Below, piece by piece: positions 16,941 through 26,070 of a stretch of 64,000 nt of DNA. Within the stretch, counting starts at the first letter, position 1. The number at the start of each line of letters is the position of its first letter. Where the stretch lies: assembly GCF_900113135.1 (NCBI RefSeq), contig NZ_FOOH01000018.1:1-64000 (forward strand), read 5' to 3'. Origin of the DNA: Salegentibacter agarivorans. GTDB lineage: Bacteria > Bacteroidota > Bacteroidia > Flavobacteriales > Flavobacteriaceae. The notes under the pieces were generated by a model. That model saw nothing but the letters and a program-made list of their open reading frames with translations, had not been told where the DNA came from and did not search any database. The translations under genes and the position numbers were made by a program.

Positions 16941-17461
16941 TAAATCTGATATTTCTCTTTAAAAATTTCAATATGATGTTTGGTATGGCCCGCAGTAATA
17001 AAGCCCAATGCTCTGCAACTGGTAGAACTCCCGCTAACAAATCCCTGGCTTAACAACATTTCTTTTGAAAAACTTTGGTAAAGCGAAATCCCAGCATTTC
17101 TAACTGCTTTAAATTCCTTTTTGAGACTTTTTAAACTTCGCAGTTTTGCAGCGCTGGCAGGAACATAAGCTTCGTGATCAAAACCCGGTAATTTAATTTC
17201 CGGTTCTCTCGCGAGTGTAAGCGATCTGTATTGAAAAATTCGTTCTACATCTATAATATGCTGAATTACTTCAGCAACGGTCCATTTACCTTCAGCATAG
17301 CTATAACTAAGGTCTTCTAGTTTTATCGTATCTAATAATCCCAGGAACTCTTCTCTGTTTTCAAGAAGTAAAATCCCCAGCTCTAAATTGCCGGGGATTT
17401 TTTGTAAATATCTGTCGTAGTACGCATTGTACTCGTTATAATTTAGGTTTTTTGCTATCAT
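16940..17461 (-). CDS. DinB superfamily protein
   Basis: 173 residues, a four-helix bundle pattern. WTVAEVIQHIIDVERIF carries the first conserved His, and the end GFITAGHTKHHIEIFKEKY carries the HxxHH metal triad of the DinB/YfiT superfamily. Members bind a divalent metal; many are thiol-dependent transferases, others have no known role. It lies between PEP carboxylase and BrkB with a 1-base gap upstream and a 1-base overlap downstream, so it is likely read from the ppc transcript. Confidence 0.85.
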   Translation of the reverse strand: MIAKNLNYNEYNAYYDRYLQKIPGNLELGILLLENREEFLGLLDTIKLEDLSYSYAEGKWTVAEVIQHIIDVERIFQYRSLTLAREPEIKLPGFDHEAYVPASAAKLRSLKSLKKEFKAVRNAGISLYQSFSKEMLLSQGFVSGSSTSCRALGFITAGHTKHHIEIFKEKYQI

Positions 17462-17462
17462 T

Positions 17463-20036
17463 TTAAGCAGAATTTCTACTTGCGTTAATATTTCCGTAAA
17501 GGGAACGCGTTACCATTTTCTCATAAACTTCAAGCATTTTACCGGCACTTTCGCCTTGTTCCTGAAGTTCCTGAACTTTTCTAAGCGCGTGTTGCTGAAT
17601 GGTTAGCAATGGCAAAACAATTCTTTCACGTGCCTGAATTGACGCTCTACCGGCCGGCTGATTTTCCATAAGCTCATCATATCCAGTTACTTTTAAAAGC
17701 ATGGCGTGGGTACGCTTATATTCAGCATAAATAATCTTCCAAAAATCTCCGAATTCCTTATCCTGCTCCATATAAGCGGTTAGCGTAAAGAAAGACTTGG
17801 TAAGACTCATCATAGAATTCTCCAATAAGGTTTTAAAGAATACCGAATTTTTATAAAGCTGCTGAACTTTGTCAAACTCGCCAGCTTGCTCAAACTTCTC
17901 TAAAGCTGTACCTACCCCAAAGAATCCCGGAACATTTTGTTTTAATTGACTCCAGCTTCCTACAAATGGGATGGCTCTTAGATCGTTCAGGTTAAGTTTA
18001 GCATCCTTATTTCTTTTAGATGGTCTACTACCAATATTGGTTTTTGAGTAATATTTTAAAGTACTCATTTTTTCCAAATACGGGATAAACTTTTCGTGTT
18101 GTTTAAAATTGGTGTAGGTTTCGTAACTTATCTCAGCAAGATGCGTCATTGTTTCCCGATCTTCATCGGTTAACTGATTTTTTCCTTTGCTAAATATTTC
18201 GTTAGAAACCCCAGAACTAAGCAGTTGTTCCAGATTATATCTACAAGAATCACGAGTTCCAAAATTAGAACTAATGGTTTGCCCCTGTACAGTTAACTGG
18301 ATTTCTTCATTTTCAATTCCAGAACCAAGAGATGCATAGAATTGGTGGGTTTTTCCACCACCACGTGCCGGTGGTCCTCCTCTACCATCAAAGAATACAA
18401 CTTTTATGTCATATCTCCTGGAAACCTCGGTTAGCATTTCCTTGGCTTTATAAATACTCCAGTTGGCCATTAAATAACCACCATCTTTAGTACCGTCACT
18501 AAAACCAAGCATTATGGTTTGCTTGTTTCCTCTACTTTTTAAATGCTCACGGTAAACTGGATTGTTATATAAAGTCTCCATTACATCTGGAGAAGCTTTT
18601 AAATCTGGTACAGTTTCAAAAAGAGGAATAATATCTACAGTTGGTTTATTCCAGCCGCACATTCTCAAAAATGCAAAAGGCTCTAAAATACTTTGCGGTA
18701 CTTCACTGTGGCTAATTATATATCTATTAGCCCCATTTTCTCCATTTTTACTCTGAATTTCCTGCATTGCATATATTGAGGAAAGTGTAGATTTGGTGAT
18801 ACCGTCTTCATAACTTTCAAGATCTATATTACCTTCAACCTTTGTAAGCGCTTCTATTTGTTCTTCGTTAGAAAGCGAAGCATAGTTTTTAGGCAATAAA
18901 TTTGGCTGGGTTTTAATAATTTCCTCTAAAACTTCAGCGTGTTTCCCAGAATCCTGGCGTATATCTAAAGTAGCAAAATGATACCCAAAGATATTTGCTT
19001 TGTTAATAAGATCATCAATCTCTTCAACAAATAATCCCTGGTGTTTATTTTCAACTATATCTTTGATTTTATGCAATTTAGACTTGAAGTCTTCAAGTGA
19101 CATTTTAATCTTTCCGGTCTTGGATATTGCACTTTGATATAGCGGAGTTTCTATTTCAGAAATAATCGCGTCTACTTCGCTAAAGGTTACCCTTCTCTTC
19201 AGTTTTCTAATGTCGCGGTAATAGTTCATCAAAATAGTACTTCTTAACCTTTGTGCTACCTTTAAAGTAATTTCAGTAGTTACAAATGGGTTACCATCAC
19301 GGTCTCCACCGGGCCAAAATCCCAAATTGATTACCTGGTTACCAATATCTTCACCATCAAAAATATTCTGCTGAATATAATTATAAATCTTACTTACACT
19401 TTGGTAGAAAACATTCTCAAAATACCAGATCAAACTTACAGCTTCATCGTAAGGAGTTGGCTTCTCTTTTTTGAAAAACGGGGTTTTGCCAAGTTGAGCC
19501 AGTAATTTTTTAATAAGTGTAATATCATTTTTCTGAATAGCTTTATCCAAATCGGTGATTATTCCTAAAACGGCTCCCGGATAAAATTGTGTTGGGTGGG
19601 CAGTTAAAGTTGGCCTTACATTAAAACGCTTCAAATATTCCCGCAGCTCCGGTGTTTTGTCTTTAGCTTCGGCTTCCTCTTTTACATTTCTAAGGGTTCC
19701 GCGGCCATCCATATTGTTTACTATAGGAAAAGATGCATCTTCAATAGCATCAAAAAGCACTACCTGTCTTTCTATATATTGAATAAACCTGAAAAGTAAA
19801 CTGATTTGATGTTCTTCTGAAGGATCATCCTGATATTTACTGAAGAAGCTTTCAATAATTTCTGAAGGGTTTTTGTTTTCCTTAAAGCCTGCTTCACAAA
19901 TTTCCTGAAAAAGAGGCAGCAGCGATCCTGTTTTACTAATATCGTCAAAAGGCAGCGTTAAAAATATACTGTTATAAACCTGATATTTTGAAAGTACGCT
20001 TTCATTAAAACGTTCTAGTTTTGGTTCTCTGTGCAT
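17463..20036 (-). CDS. ppc: Phosphoenolpyruvate carboxylase
   Basis: 857 residues from the ATG at 20036 (MHREPKLERF). A longer in-frame start exists 57 bases upstream but extends towards the lrp terminator. Catalytic motifs are TLTAHPTQ, FWPGGDRDGNPFV, FDGRGGPPARGGGKTHQ and GSRPSKR. The enzyme carboxylates PEP to oxaloacetate and refills the TCA cycle. The length is slightly below the 880-970 of proteobacterial enzymes and fits the Bacteroidota form. The DinB and BrkB genes follow without a gap. Confidence 0.95.
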   Translation of the reverse strand: MHREPKLERFNESVLSKYQVYNSIFLTLPFDDISKTGSLLPLFQEICEAGFKENKNPSEIIESFFSKYQDDPSEEHQISLLFRFIQYIERQVVLFDAIEDASFPIVNNMDGRGTLRNVKEEAEAKDKTPELREYLKRFNVRPTLTAHPTQFYPGAVLGIITDLDKAIQKNDITLIKKLLAQLGKTPFFKKEKPTPYDEAVSLIWYFENVFYQSVSKIYNYIQQNIFDGEDIGNQVINLGFWPGGDRDGNPFVTTEITLKVAQRLRSTILMNYYRDIRKLKRRVTFSEVDAIISEIETPLYQSAISKTGKIKMSLEDFKSKLHKIKDIVENKHQGLFVEEIDDLINKANIFGYHFATLDIRQDSGKHAEVLEEIIKTQPNLLPKNYASLSNEEQIEALTKVEGNIDLESYEDGITKSTLSSIYAMQEIQSKNGENGANRYIISHSEVPQSILEPFAFLRMCGWNKPTVDIIPLFETVPDLKASPDVMETLYNNPVYREHLKSRGNKQTIMLGFSDGTKDGGYLMANWSIYKAKEMLTEVSRRYDIKVVFFDGRGGPPARGGGKTHQFYASLGSGIENEEIQLTVQGQTISSNFGTRDSCRYNLEQLLSSGVSNEIFSKGKNQLTDEDRETMTHLAEISYETYTNFKQHEKFIPYLEKMSTLKYYSKTNIGSRPSKRNKDAKLNLNDLRAIPFVGSWSQLKQNVPGFFGVGTALEKFEQAGEFDKVQQLYKNSVFFKTLLENSMMSLTKSFFTLTAYMEQDKEFGDFWKIIYAEYKRTHAMLLKVTGYDELMENQPAGRASIQARERIVLPLLTIQQHALRKVQELQEQGESAGKMLEVYEKMVTRSLYGNINASRNSA

Positions 20037-20073
20037 AATTAATTTTAGTTGATTAAGATTAAATTTAAAGTTA

Positions 20074-20113
20074 TAAAAAAACCCTTTAAACACGGAAGCC
20101 TAAAGGGTTTTTA
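20074..20113 (-). terminator. Terminator between the Lrp-type regulator and ppc genes
   Basis: AAAACCCTTTA and TAAAGGGTTTT pair around a 12-base loop with A/T tracts on both sides. It lies 20 bases behind the Lrp stop on the minus strand, and ppc starts beyond it. Confidence 0.85.
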
Positions 20114-20131
20114 TAATAAGTTTAGGCTTAT

Positions 20132-20611
20132 TTACATATCCTGAAAAATAGAGTGCATTAAACGTTTTTTATCATTTAAGCTCTCTTCTAGAGAAATCAT
20201 AGTTTCTGTTCTGTACACTCCTTCAATATCGTCTAATTGAAAGATTACTTCTTTAGCATGTTGGGTATTACGTGCTCTAATTTTACAAAACACATTAAAT
20301 TTACCTGTAGTCACGTGAGCAACAGTAACGAAAGGAATTTCGTTAATGCGTTCTAATACAAACTTGGTTTGAGAAGTATTCTTAAGGAATACGCCTACGT
20401 AGGCAATAAACGCATAACCCAGTTTCTTATAATCTAGAGTTAAAGAAGAGCCTTTTATAATACCTGCTTCTTCCATTTTTTTAACCCTTACATGAACCGT
20501 TCCCGCCGATATTAGCAGTTTCTTCGCTATATCGGTAAATGGAGTCCTGGTATTCTCAATTAACATATCGAGAATCTGGTGATCTGTTTCGTCTAATTTA
20601 AACTTGGCCAT
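20132..20611 (-). CDS. Lrp/AsnC family transcriptional regulator
   Basis: 159 residues. An N-terminal winged helix-turn-helix (DETDHQILDMLIENTRTPFTDIAKKLLISAGTVHVRV split over residues 6-45) is followed by a RAM/ACT-like ligand domain (GYAFIAYVGVFLKN to the TETMISLEES end). Such regulators bind an amino acid and act as octamers on amino-acid metabolism genes. The targets are unknown. The gene carries its own terminator, so it is not in the ppc operon. Confidence 0.93.
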   Translation of the reverse strand: MAKFKLDETDHQILDMLIENTRTPFTDIAKKLLISAGTVHVRVKKMEEAGIIKGSSLTLDYKKLGYAFIAYVGVFLKNTSQTKFVLERINEIPFVTVAHVTTGKFNVFCKIRARNTQHAKEVIFQLDDIEGVYRTETMISLEESLNDKKRLMHSIFQDM

Positions 20612-20686
20612 TTTTTAAATTTCTTTATTTATATGAAATTCAAAATTAATACAAAATCCTTGAATAATTGCTAAGGTTTTTGAGAA

Positions 20687-21850
20687 TTATTCACATTTAA
20701 GAGGTAATTCTACATCATTTAGAGTGATTTTATTAACTACAACGTTTTCGATAAGCTTAGATTCCCCATTAATTTTAATTTTTTTATTCTCACAATAGAA
20801 TTCTTTATGTGCGAACTTGTCAATTTTTGGTTCTATTTTTTCTATTTCCGGTAAAAACATCACTTTTTCCTCTTTCACCCCCTCTTTATATTGTATAGCG
20901 ATATCTACTACTCCACTTTCGGTTTTTGCCTCCCTTAAAATAATATCGTTGAACAATTTTTTGTTTTCGGGAATATTCTCGTAATCGCGATAATCTATGT
21001 CTTTAAAACTTTCTTCACTTATTCCTTTTAAAACCGAAATTAAAGCCAAAAACACATATTTCCTGCTTTCTTCGCGCTGGTAATCTTTGGGAAAATGCCC
21101 GGCTTCAAAAAGAATGGTTGGTGTTTTAGTACTTTGAAAAGTATCTCCCGTACAGTTAATATTAAAAGCATCGTCATACCTTCCTATTCTTCCAGGAAGT
21201 AATTCAGAAAGATCTGAAGCTATTTTAGCGATTAACTGCATACTTTTAATTCGTGATGAGAATATTTGCCTGTCTTTATCCATAGAAGGCGTTAGGAACG
21301 ACAAAACAGCTGCTTCTGCTTTATCCCCGGCGCTAAAAATAGTGCGTTGATCGTGTAGGTTTAGACAGAAATCAGGTTGAAAATTATCGAATTGTTCTCG
21401 TAAAATCCGGCTTTCCGGCTGACTTAAATCTTGTGCATCCCTGTTTAAGTCTATTTTATTTGCGTTAACCCGGGTGTAGGCTTCTGCTCCGTCTGGATTC
21501 AACATTGGAATTATACAAAAACTGCAATTGTTTAAAATAGATTTCACCAATTCACTCTCCTTATACTTATTCATATAATTAAGAAGATCAAAAACCGCTT
21601 TAGTGGTGGTAGATTCATTGCCGTGCATTTGTGACCAGGCAAGAATTTTAATTGTCCCTTTACCAAATTGAATACTATGAATTGGTTTTCCTAAAACCGA
21701 TGCTCCAATTTCTTTTAGCGAAAATTCTTCTCCCAATTTATCAAGTAAAAGCTGAATGTCTTTTTGCCTAATATACCTACCGGAAATTTCCTGGTTTTTA
21801 AATGAATTGTAGTCTTTATAAAGCTGGGTAAATAATGCTGATTTTTCCAT
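20687..21850 (-). CDS. M14 family zinc carboxypeptidase
   Basis: 387 residues from the ATG at 21850 (MEKSALFTQLY). Zinc and catalytic motifs of M14 peptidases are present: QMHGNEST (HxxE), VNANKIDLNRDAQ, LNLHDQRT (third ligand) and LFEAGHFPKD (catalytic Glu). No signal peptide is seen, so a cytoplasmic peptidase or amidase is likely. An earlier in-frame ATG at 21868 would place codons inside operator 1, so I prefer 21850. It is divergent from a small XRE regulator, and palindromic operators fill the space between the genes. The C-terminal 90 residues have no recognised motif. Confidence 0.88.
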   Translation of the reverse strand: MEKSALFTQLYKDYNSFKNQEISGRYIRQKDIQLLLDKLGEEFSLKEIGASVLGKPIHSIQFGKGTIKILAWSQMHGNESTTTKAVFDLLNYMNKYKESELVKSILNNCSFCIIPMLNPDGAEAYTRVNANKIDLNRDAQDLSQPESRILREQFDNFQPDFCLNLHDQRTIFSAGDKAEAAVLSFLTPSMDKDRQIFSSRIKSMQLIAKIASDLSELLPGRIGRYDDAFNINCTGDTFQSTKTPTILFEAGHFPKDYQREESRKYVFLALISVLKGISEESFKDIDYRDYENIPENKKLFNDIILREAKTESGVVDIAIQYKEGVKEEKVMFLPEIEKIEPKIDKFAHKEFYCENKKIKINGESKLIENVVVNKITLNDVELPLKCE

Positions 21851-22100
21851 GTTTACAAAAGTAAACAATACAAATTTTACAATTGTAAACAGTTAAAATT
21901 ACTTTTGTTTGTTACATATGTAAACATTCGTCCAACTGAATATACACGCGACATGGAATAAATCCTATGCACTTATTTTTAAAACATAAAATGTTTATTT
22001 TTAGTTATTTAATATATATTATATCAACTTAGAGTTTAAGTGCATTAAATAAATTACAATTGTAATTTGCAGGCTATTTAAGCTTTGATTACATTTGTAA
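21851..22100. promoter_or_regulatory. Array of five TTACA-N2-TGTAA palindromic operators
   Basis: Sites: GTTTACAAAAGTAAAC (21851-21866, directly before the peptidase ATG, one base off per half), TTTACAATTGTAAA (21876-21889), TTACATATGTAA (21912-21923), AAATTACAATTGTAATTT (22051-22068, perfect 18-bp palindrome) and TTACATTTGTAA (22089-22100). A poor sixth copy, TTCACAATGGTAA, spans the regulator's ATG. The sites lie between the divergent M14 and XRE genes and overlap both promoter boxes of the latter. They are most simply the binding sites of the XRE protein. Confidence 0.8.
22066..22097 (+). promoter_or_regulatory. Promoter of the XRE regulator gene
   Basis: TTTG (22066-22069) and TACATTTG (22090-22097) are 20 bases apart, matching the Bacteroidota consensus. 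The TTTG overlaps operator 4 and the TACATTTG is embedded in operator 5, the geometry of autorepression. The start codon follows at 22129. Confidence 0.75.
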
Positions 22101-22128
22101 ATACTAATTACACCCAATATAATTCACA

Positions 22129-22539
22129 ATGGTAAACACTGAAGATTTTTCTAAACGCCTGCATAGAATCCTTGAGTTTTATGAATTATCTGCCGCCGGT
22201 TTTGCCGATAAAATTGAAGTTGGACGGTCCTCTATTTCCCATATTTTATCGGGTAGGAATAAACCCAGTTTAGACTTTGTGATGAAAGTTGTAAAGTCTT
22301 TTCCTGAAGTTGAATTGTATTGGCTATTAAACGGAAAAGGAAGTTTTCCTCCTTCAGAAAAACCCACACCTCCACCTGTGACCAAACAGGAAATTAGCAA
22401 AACTCAACCACCACTGGAACATACTATCCAGGAGAAAAGTGAAATGCCTTTTCCTTTTCCGCAGCAAGGAAAAAGTAAACCCATTAGAAAAATTGTTATT
22501 TTTTATGAAGATGGCACTTTTGAGGCCTTTGAAAATTGA
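22129..22539 (+). CDS. XRE family transcriptional regulator
   Basis: 136 residues. Residues 1-65 are a Cro/C1-type helix-turn-helix (FSKRLHRILEFYELSAAGFADKIEVGRSSISHIL, then GRNKPSLDFVMKVVKSFPEVELYWLLNGKG). The middle is Pro-rich and probably flexible (SEKPTPPPVTK). The end IRKIVIFYEDGTFEAF is a short strand pair often seen in Bacteroidota XRE proteins. Five palindromes, two of them covering its own promoter, suggest it represses itself and the divergent M14 peptidase gene. Confidence 0.88.
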   Translation: MVNTEDFSKRLHRILEFYELSAAGFADKIEVGRSSISHILSGRNKPSLDFVMKVVKSFPEVELYWLLNGKGSFPPSEKPTPPPVTKQEISKTQPPLEHTIQEKSEMPFPFPQQGKSKPIRKIVIFYEDGTFEAFEN

Positions 22540-22588
22540 CAGTCCGGGGAAAATAGGTTTATTTTGCAGTTCAAAAGGAATTGCAATA

Positions 22589-22963
22589 ATGAAAAAGCTT
22601 TTACTACTATTAAGCCTGGTTTTTATTTTAACGGGCTGTTTTGAACCGGAAAGAAACTGCACCGATTTTAAAACCGGCACATTTGAGTATAAAACCTATT
22701 TAAATGGCGAATTAGCCACTTCTACCTTTATAAGGAACGATTCTATAGAAATTGATAAATTCCAGGGGAAATCAGACACCTCATCGGTTAGATGGATAAA
22801 CGACTGCGAGTATATTCTAAAAAATCTAAACCCTAAGAGTATGGCCGAGGAAAAACCCATTCATATGAAGATCTTAACCACCAATAAAGATGGTTATACC
22901 TTTGAATATGGGATTGTAGGCCAGGATAAGAAGCAACGTGGCTCTGTAAACCGCGTTAAATAA
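22589..22963 (+). CDS. Small lipoprotein of unknown function
   Basis: 124 residues. The ATG at 22589 opens a lipoprotein signal with lipobox LTGC. The mature part is short and beta-rich (GTFEYKTYLNGELATSTFIRND, VRWINDCEYIL) with two further cysteines. The sequence type is common in flavobacteria, where I recall homologues being labelled DNA topoisomerase IV, most likely because the gene sits near the topoisomerase genes; nothing in the protein supports that. It is convergent with mscL. Confidence 0.75.
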   Translation: MKKLLLLLSLVFILTGCFEPERNCTDFKTGTFEYKTYLNGELATSTFIRNDSIEIDKFQGKSDTSSVRWINDCEYILKNLNPKSMAEEKPIHMKILTTNKDGYTFEYGIVGQDKKQRGSVNRVK

Positions 22964-22965
22964 AC

Positions 22966-23421
22966 TTATTTTTTGTTTGGGTAGTTATTTTTAAACAACT
23001 GGTTTTGTTCTTCCATAAGCTGATTCATTTTTGATAAAAGCTCTATATCTTTTGGCGTAACTTCTCTTTTATCTTCGGGATCCTGGGCCTTTTTTCTAAA
23101 TCGGTTCATAAATTTTATCACCAGGAATATTGTAAAACCTATAATTAAAAAATCCAGGAAAGCTTCTATTAGCGCTCCATAGCCAATAGCAACTTCTTCC
23201 ACTAATTGCGTGCCTTCGGCTTCTGCAACACCTTCCCTAAGTACCCATTTCCTGTTAGCGAACTCAATACCATCGGTCATGAGGCTTAGTGGCGGCATCA
23301 CTACTTCCTTTACCAGAGTGTTTACCACCGAATTAAAGGCTGTACCTATTATGATACCCACAGCCATATCGACCATATTTCCTTTTATGGCAAACTCTTT
23401 AAACTCTTTTAAAATACCCAT
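22966..23421 (-). CDS. mscL: Large-conductance mechanosensitive channel
   Basis: 151 residues. The start LKEFKEFAIKGNMVDMAVGIIIGTAF gives the N-terminal helix and first span with the pore-lining Gly/Ala residues. The second span is ALIEAFLDFLIIGFTIFLVIKF, followed by a charged C-terminal helix. The pentameric channel releases solutes on hypo-osmotic shock. The stop of the upstream topoisomerase gene is directly adjacent to its start (23422/23421). Confidence 0.95.
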   Translation of the reverse strand: MGILKEFKEFAIKGNMVDMAVGIIIGTAFNSVVNTLVKEVVMPPLSLMTDGIEFANRKWVLREGVAEAEGTQLVEEVAIGYGALIEAFLDFLIIGFTIFLVIKFMNRFRKKAQDPEDKREVTPKDIELLSKMNQLMEEQNQLFKNNYPNKK

Positions 23422-26070
23422 TTACTCATCAAATAATGTTCCCTGGCTTTCAGAAGAATCACCTTTATCTTCCTTTTTGCCAACAATATTTAGCTTGGTT
23501 TTGTCATCTGAAACTGCTTCATCGTCTACCACTTCAATATCTTCTGCAGGTGTTTCTTCCTCCTCTTCGTATGGTAAAGGCTCTAACGGATTGATCTGTT
23601 TCACCTTATCTGTAGTTAATTGGTTTCCAAGAGCCTTAATACCCTTTACCGAAATGAATTCTTCAATATTAACTTCTTCGTTAGGACGCTGTTCTTTGCC
23701 ACGTTGTTTGGAGAAAACTATTTCCGCTTGCGGGTAATAATCGGTAGAAACCAGTTCTAAATAGGAATTTTCATGTTCACTGATAAACTTCTCTTCTTTA
23801 TCTGGATTTTCAATTAAAAAACGCTTCACATAAAAACGTTCTTTTTCCGGTTCCCAGTAAATTGCTGAAATTGGCTTTTTCGGCACCCATTTTTCCAACA
23901 CTACCATTTCTTCATCAAAACGAGTTGTAAGTTCAGGAATTATGGTTTTTGCAGTTCCGTCCTGGGTAACGATCAAAATTCGATCTTCTCCCCTAAATTC
24001 ACCAAGGAGTTCTCCACGTTCATCAACATTCAATCTTTTTACCGTTTCATCAAACCAGATTCTTCTTGGCTTTAAGGTAGAAACGCCTTCTTCTTTAAGC
24101 TCAACACGTTTTACAGCATATTTAGTAACAATATTTCCTTTTACATTTCTGCCCTTAATAAGCATATCGGCAAAGTCTACATCAAATTTTAATTTTTTAA
24201 TGCTACCAACCTGTCTTAGAAAAATAGTCACTACTTCAGCTTCACCATTAGGGTTTGCTGTAAAGTAATGCACTTTTGAATCTTTTTTCCCCTGAGATAA
24301 ATCGTATTCCCTATCCCGAGTCACAGAAGTTACCGAGAAACGTTTTATATATGAGGCACCGGATTTCCCGTCTCGGTAGATCATATTATAAATGGTGCGC
24401 TTATCTTTTTTCTTAAAAATGGCAACGTGAATAATATCTTTCCCAATAAAGGTTTTGGTATCCACCTTAGTGACCATCATCTTACCATCTGCAGTAAAAC
24501 AAATAATATCGTCTATATCACTACAATCGGTTACATATTCATCTTTCTTTAGCGCGGTACCAATAAAACCTTCTTTACGGTTTACATAAAGTTTTGAATT
24601 TCTAATCACCACCTTGGTAGCTTCAATATCATCAAAAATACGAAGCTCGGTTTTTCTATCTTTTTCTTTTCCGTAATCTTTCTTCAGTTTAGTGAAATAG
24701 GCGACAGCGTAATCTACCAAATGATCTAAATGATGTTTCACATTGGCGATTTCATCTTCTAAAGACTCAATTTTTTGCTGTGCTTTATCTAAATCGAATT
24801 TCGAAATTCTTTTGATCCTAATTTCGGTAAGCCTGGTAATATCTTCGCGGGTGACGGCGCGTTTTAAGTGTTTTATATGTGGTTTTAAACCTTCATCTAT
24901 GGCATTGATCACACCATCCCAGGTTTCTTCCTCTTCTATCTCACGATAGATCCGTTTTTCAATAAAAATTCGCTCTAAAGATGAAAAATGCCATTGCTCT
25001 TCCAGTTCGTCAAGTGTGATCTCTAATTCCCTTTTCAGCAAATGAAGCGTATGATCTGTAGAGCTTCTCAATATTTCTGAAACACCAAGGAAAATAGGCT
25101 TATTATCAATAATTACACAGCCAAGCGGTGCGATAGAGTTCTCGCAATAAGTAAATGCGTAAAGCGCATCAATAGTTCTATCTGGCGAAATATTATTTGG
25201 CAAATGAATAAGGATCTCAACTTCAGCAGCTGTATTATCCTCAATCTTCTTGATCTTAATTTTACCTTTATCGTTCGCTTTTAAAATGGAATCTATAAGA
25301 CTTGTAGTGGTAGTTCCATAGGGAATTTCGGTAATCGCCAAGGTGTTTTTATCATACTGGCTAATTTTAGCCCGAACTCTAACACGGCCTCCCCGCTTCC
25401 CATCGTTGTAGTTTGAAATATCTGCAATTCCGCCGGTTGGAAAATCGGGGAATAAGGTGAATTTTTTCCCTTTTAAATGCTTTATAGAAGCATCTATCAG
25501 TTCATTAAAATTATGCGGAAGCACACGAGTACTCAAACCTACGGCAATACCTTCGGCTCCCTGTGCAAGCAACATTGGGAATTTAACCGGTAGGTTTACG
25601 GGCTCCTTCTTTCTACCATCGTAAGAAAGTTGCCATTCAGTTAATTTCGGATTAAATAAAACTTCCAGTGCGAATTTAGATAAACGAGCTTCAATATATC
25701 TTGGAGCGGCAGAACGGTCTCCGGTTAAAATATTTCCCCAGTTTCCCTGGGTGTCTATTAAAATATCCTTTTGGCCCATTTGCACCATGGCATCACCAAT
25801 ACTGGCATCACCGTGCGGGTGATACTGCATGGTATGCCCAACGATATTCGCCACTTTATTATAGCGGCCATCGTCAAGATCTTTCATAGAATGCATGATA
25901 CGGCGTTGTACCGGTTTAAAACCATCTTCCATGGCAGGTACCGCACGTTCCAGAATCACATAAGATGCATAATCAAGAAACCAGTCTTTGTACATCCCGG
26001 TCACTTTTATAAGCTCTTCTTTTGGTTGTTCTAAATGTTCATCTTTAGCTTCTTCCTGGTTTTCTTCCAT
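23422..26070 (-). CDS. parC: DNA topoisomerase IV subunit A (GyrA/ParC family)
   Basis: 882 residues. DGFKPVQRRIMHSM, HPHGDASIGDAMVQMGQ and the active-site region APRYIEARLSKFA define the type IIA cleavage subunit. The C-terminal half forms the DNA-wrapping propeller, and the last 80 residues are acidic and low complexity. GyrA and ParC are hard to tell apart by eye; I choose ParC because the partner is a ParE-like ATPase subunit in the same operon. It separates sister chromosomes. It follows a small membrane-protein gene with a one-base overlap. Confidence 0.9.
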   Translation of the reverse strand: MEENQEEAKDEHLEQPKEELIKVTGMYKDWFLDYASYVILERAVPAMEDGFKPVQRRIMHSMKDLDDGRYNKVANIVGHTMQYHPHGDASIGDAMVQMGQKDILIDTQGNWGNILTGDRSAAPRYIEARLSKFALEVLFNPKLTEWQLSYDGRKKEPVNLPVKFPMLLAQGAEGIAVGLSTRVLPHNFNELIDASIKHLKGKKFTLFPDFPTGGIADISNYNDGKRGGRVRVRAKISQYDKNTLAITEIPYGTTTTSLIDSILKANDKGKIKIKKIEDNTAAEVEILIHLPNNISPDRTIDALYAFTYCENSIAPLGCVIIDNKPIFLGVSEILRSSTDHTLHLLKRELEITLDELEEQWHFSSLERIFIEKRIYREIEEEETWDGVINAIDEGLKPHIKHLKRAVTREDITRLTEIRIKRISKFDLDKAQQKIESLEDEIANVKHHLDHLVDYAVAYFTKLKKDYGKEKDRKTELRIFDDIEATKVVIRNSKLYVNRKEGFIGTALKKDEYVTDCSDIDDIICFTADGKMMVTKVDTKTFIGKDIIHVAIFKKKDKRTIYNMIYRDGKSGASYIKRFSVTSVTRDREYDLSQGKKDSKVHYFTANPNGEAEVVTIFLRQVGSIKKLKFDVDFADMLIKGRNVKGNIVTKYAVKRVELKEEGVSTLKPRRIWFDETVKRLNVDERGELLGEFRGEDRILIVTQDGTAKTIIPELTTRFDEEMVVLEKWVPKKPISAIYWEPEKERFYVKRFLIENPDKEEKFISEHENSYLELVSTDYYPQAEIVFSKQRGKEQRPNEEVNIEEFISVKGIKALGNQLTTDKVKQINPLEPLPYEEEEETPAEDIEVVDDEAVSDDKTKLNIVGKKEDKGDSSESQGTLFDE

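Noticed and set aside
20037-20093. 19-residue extension of PEP carboxylase
   Set aside because: It runs back towards the terminator of the upstream gene and adds no family sequence.
25701-26034. Two plus-strand frames of 62 and 87 codons opposite parC
   Set aside because: They are antisense to the most conserved part of the topoisomerase gene and show no start context.
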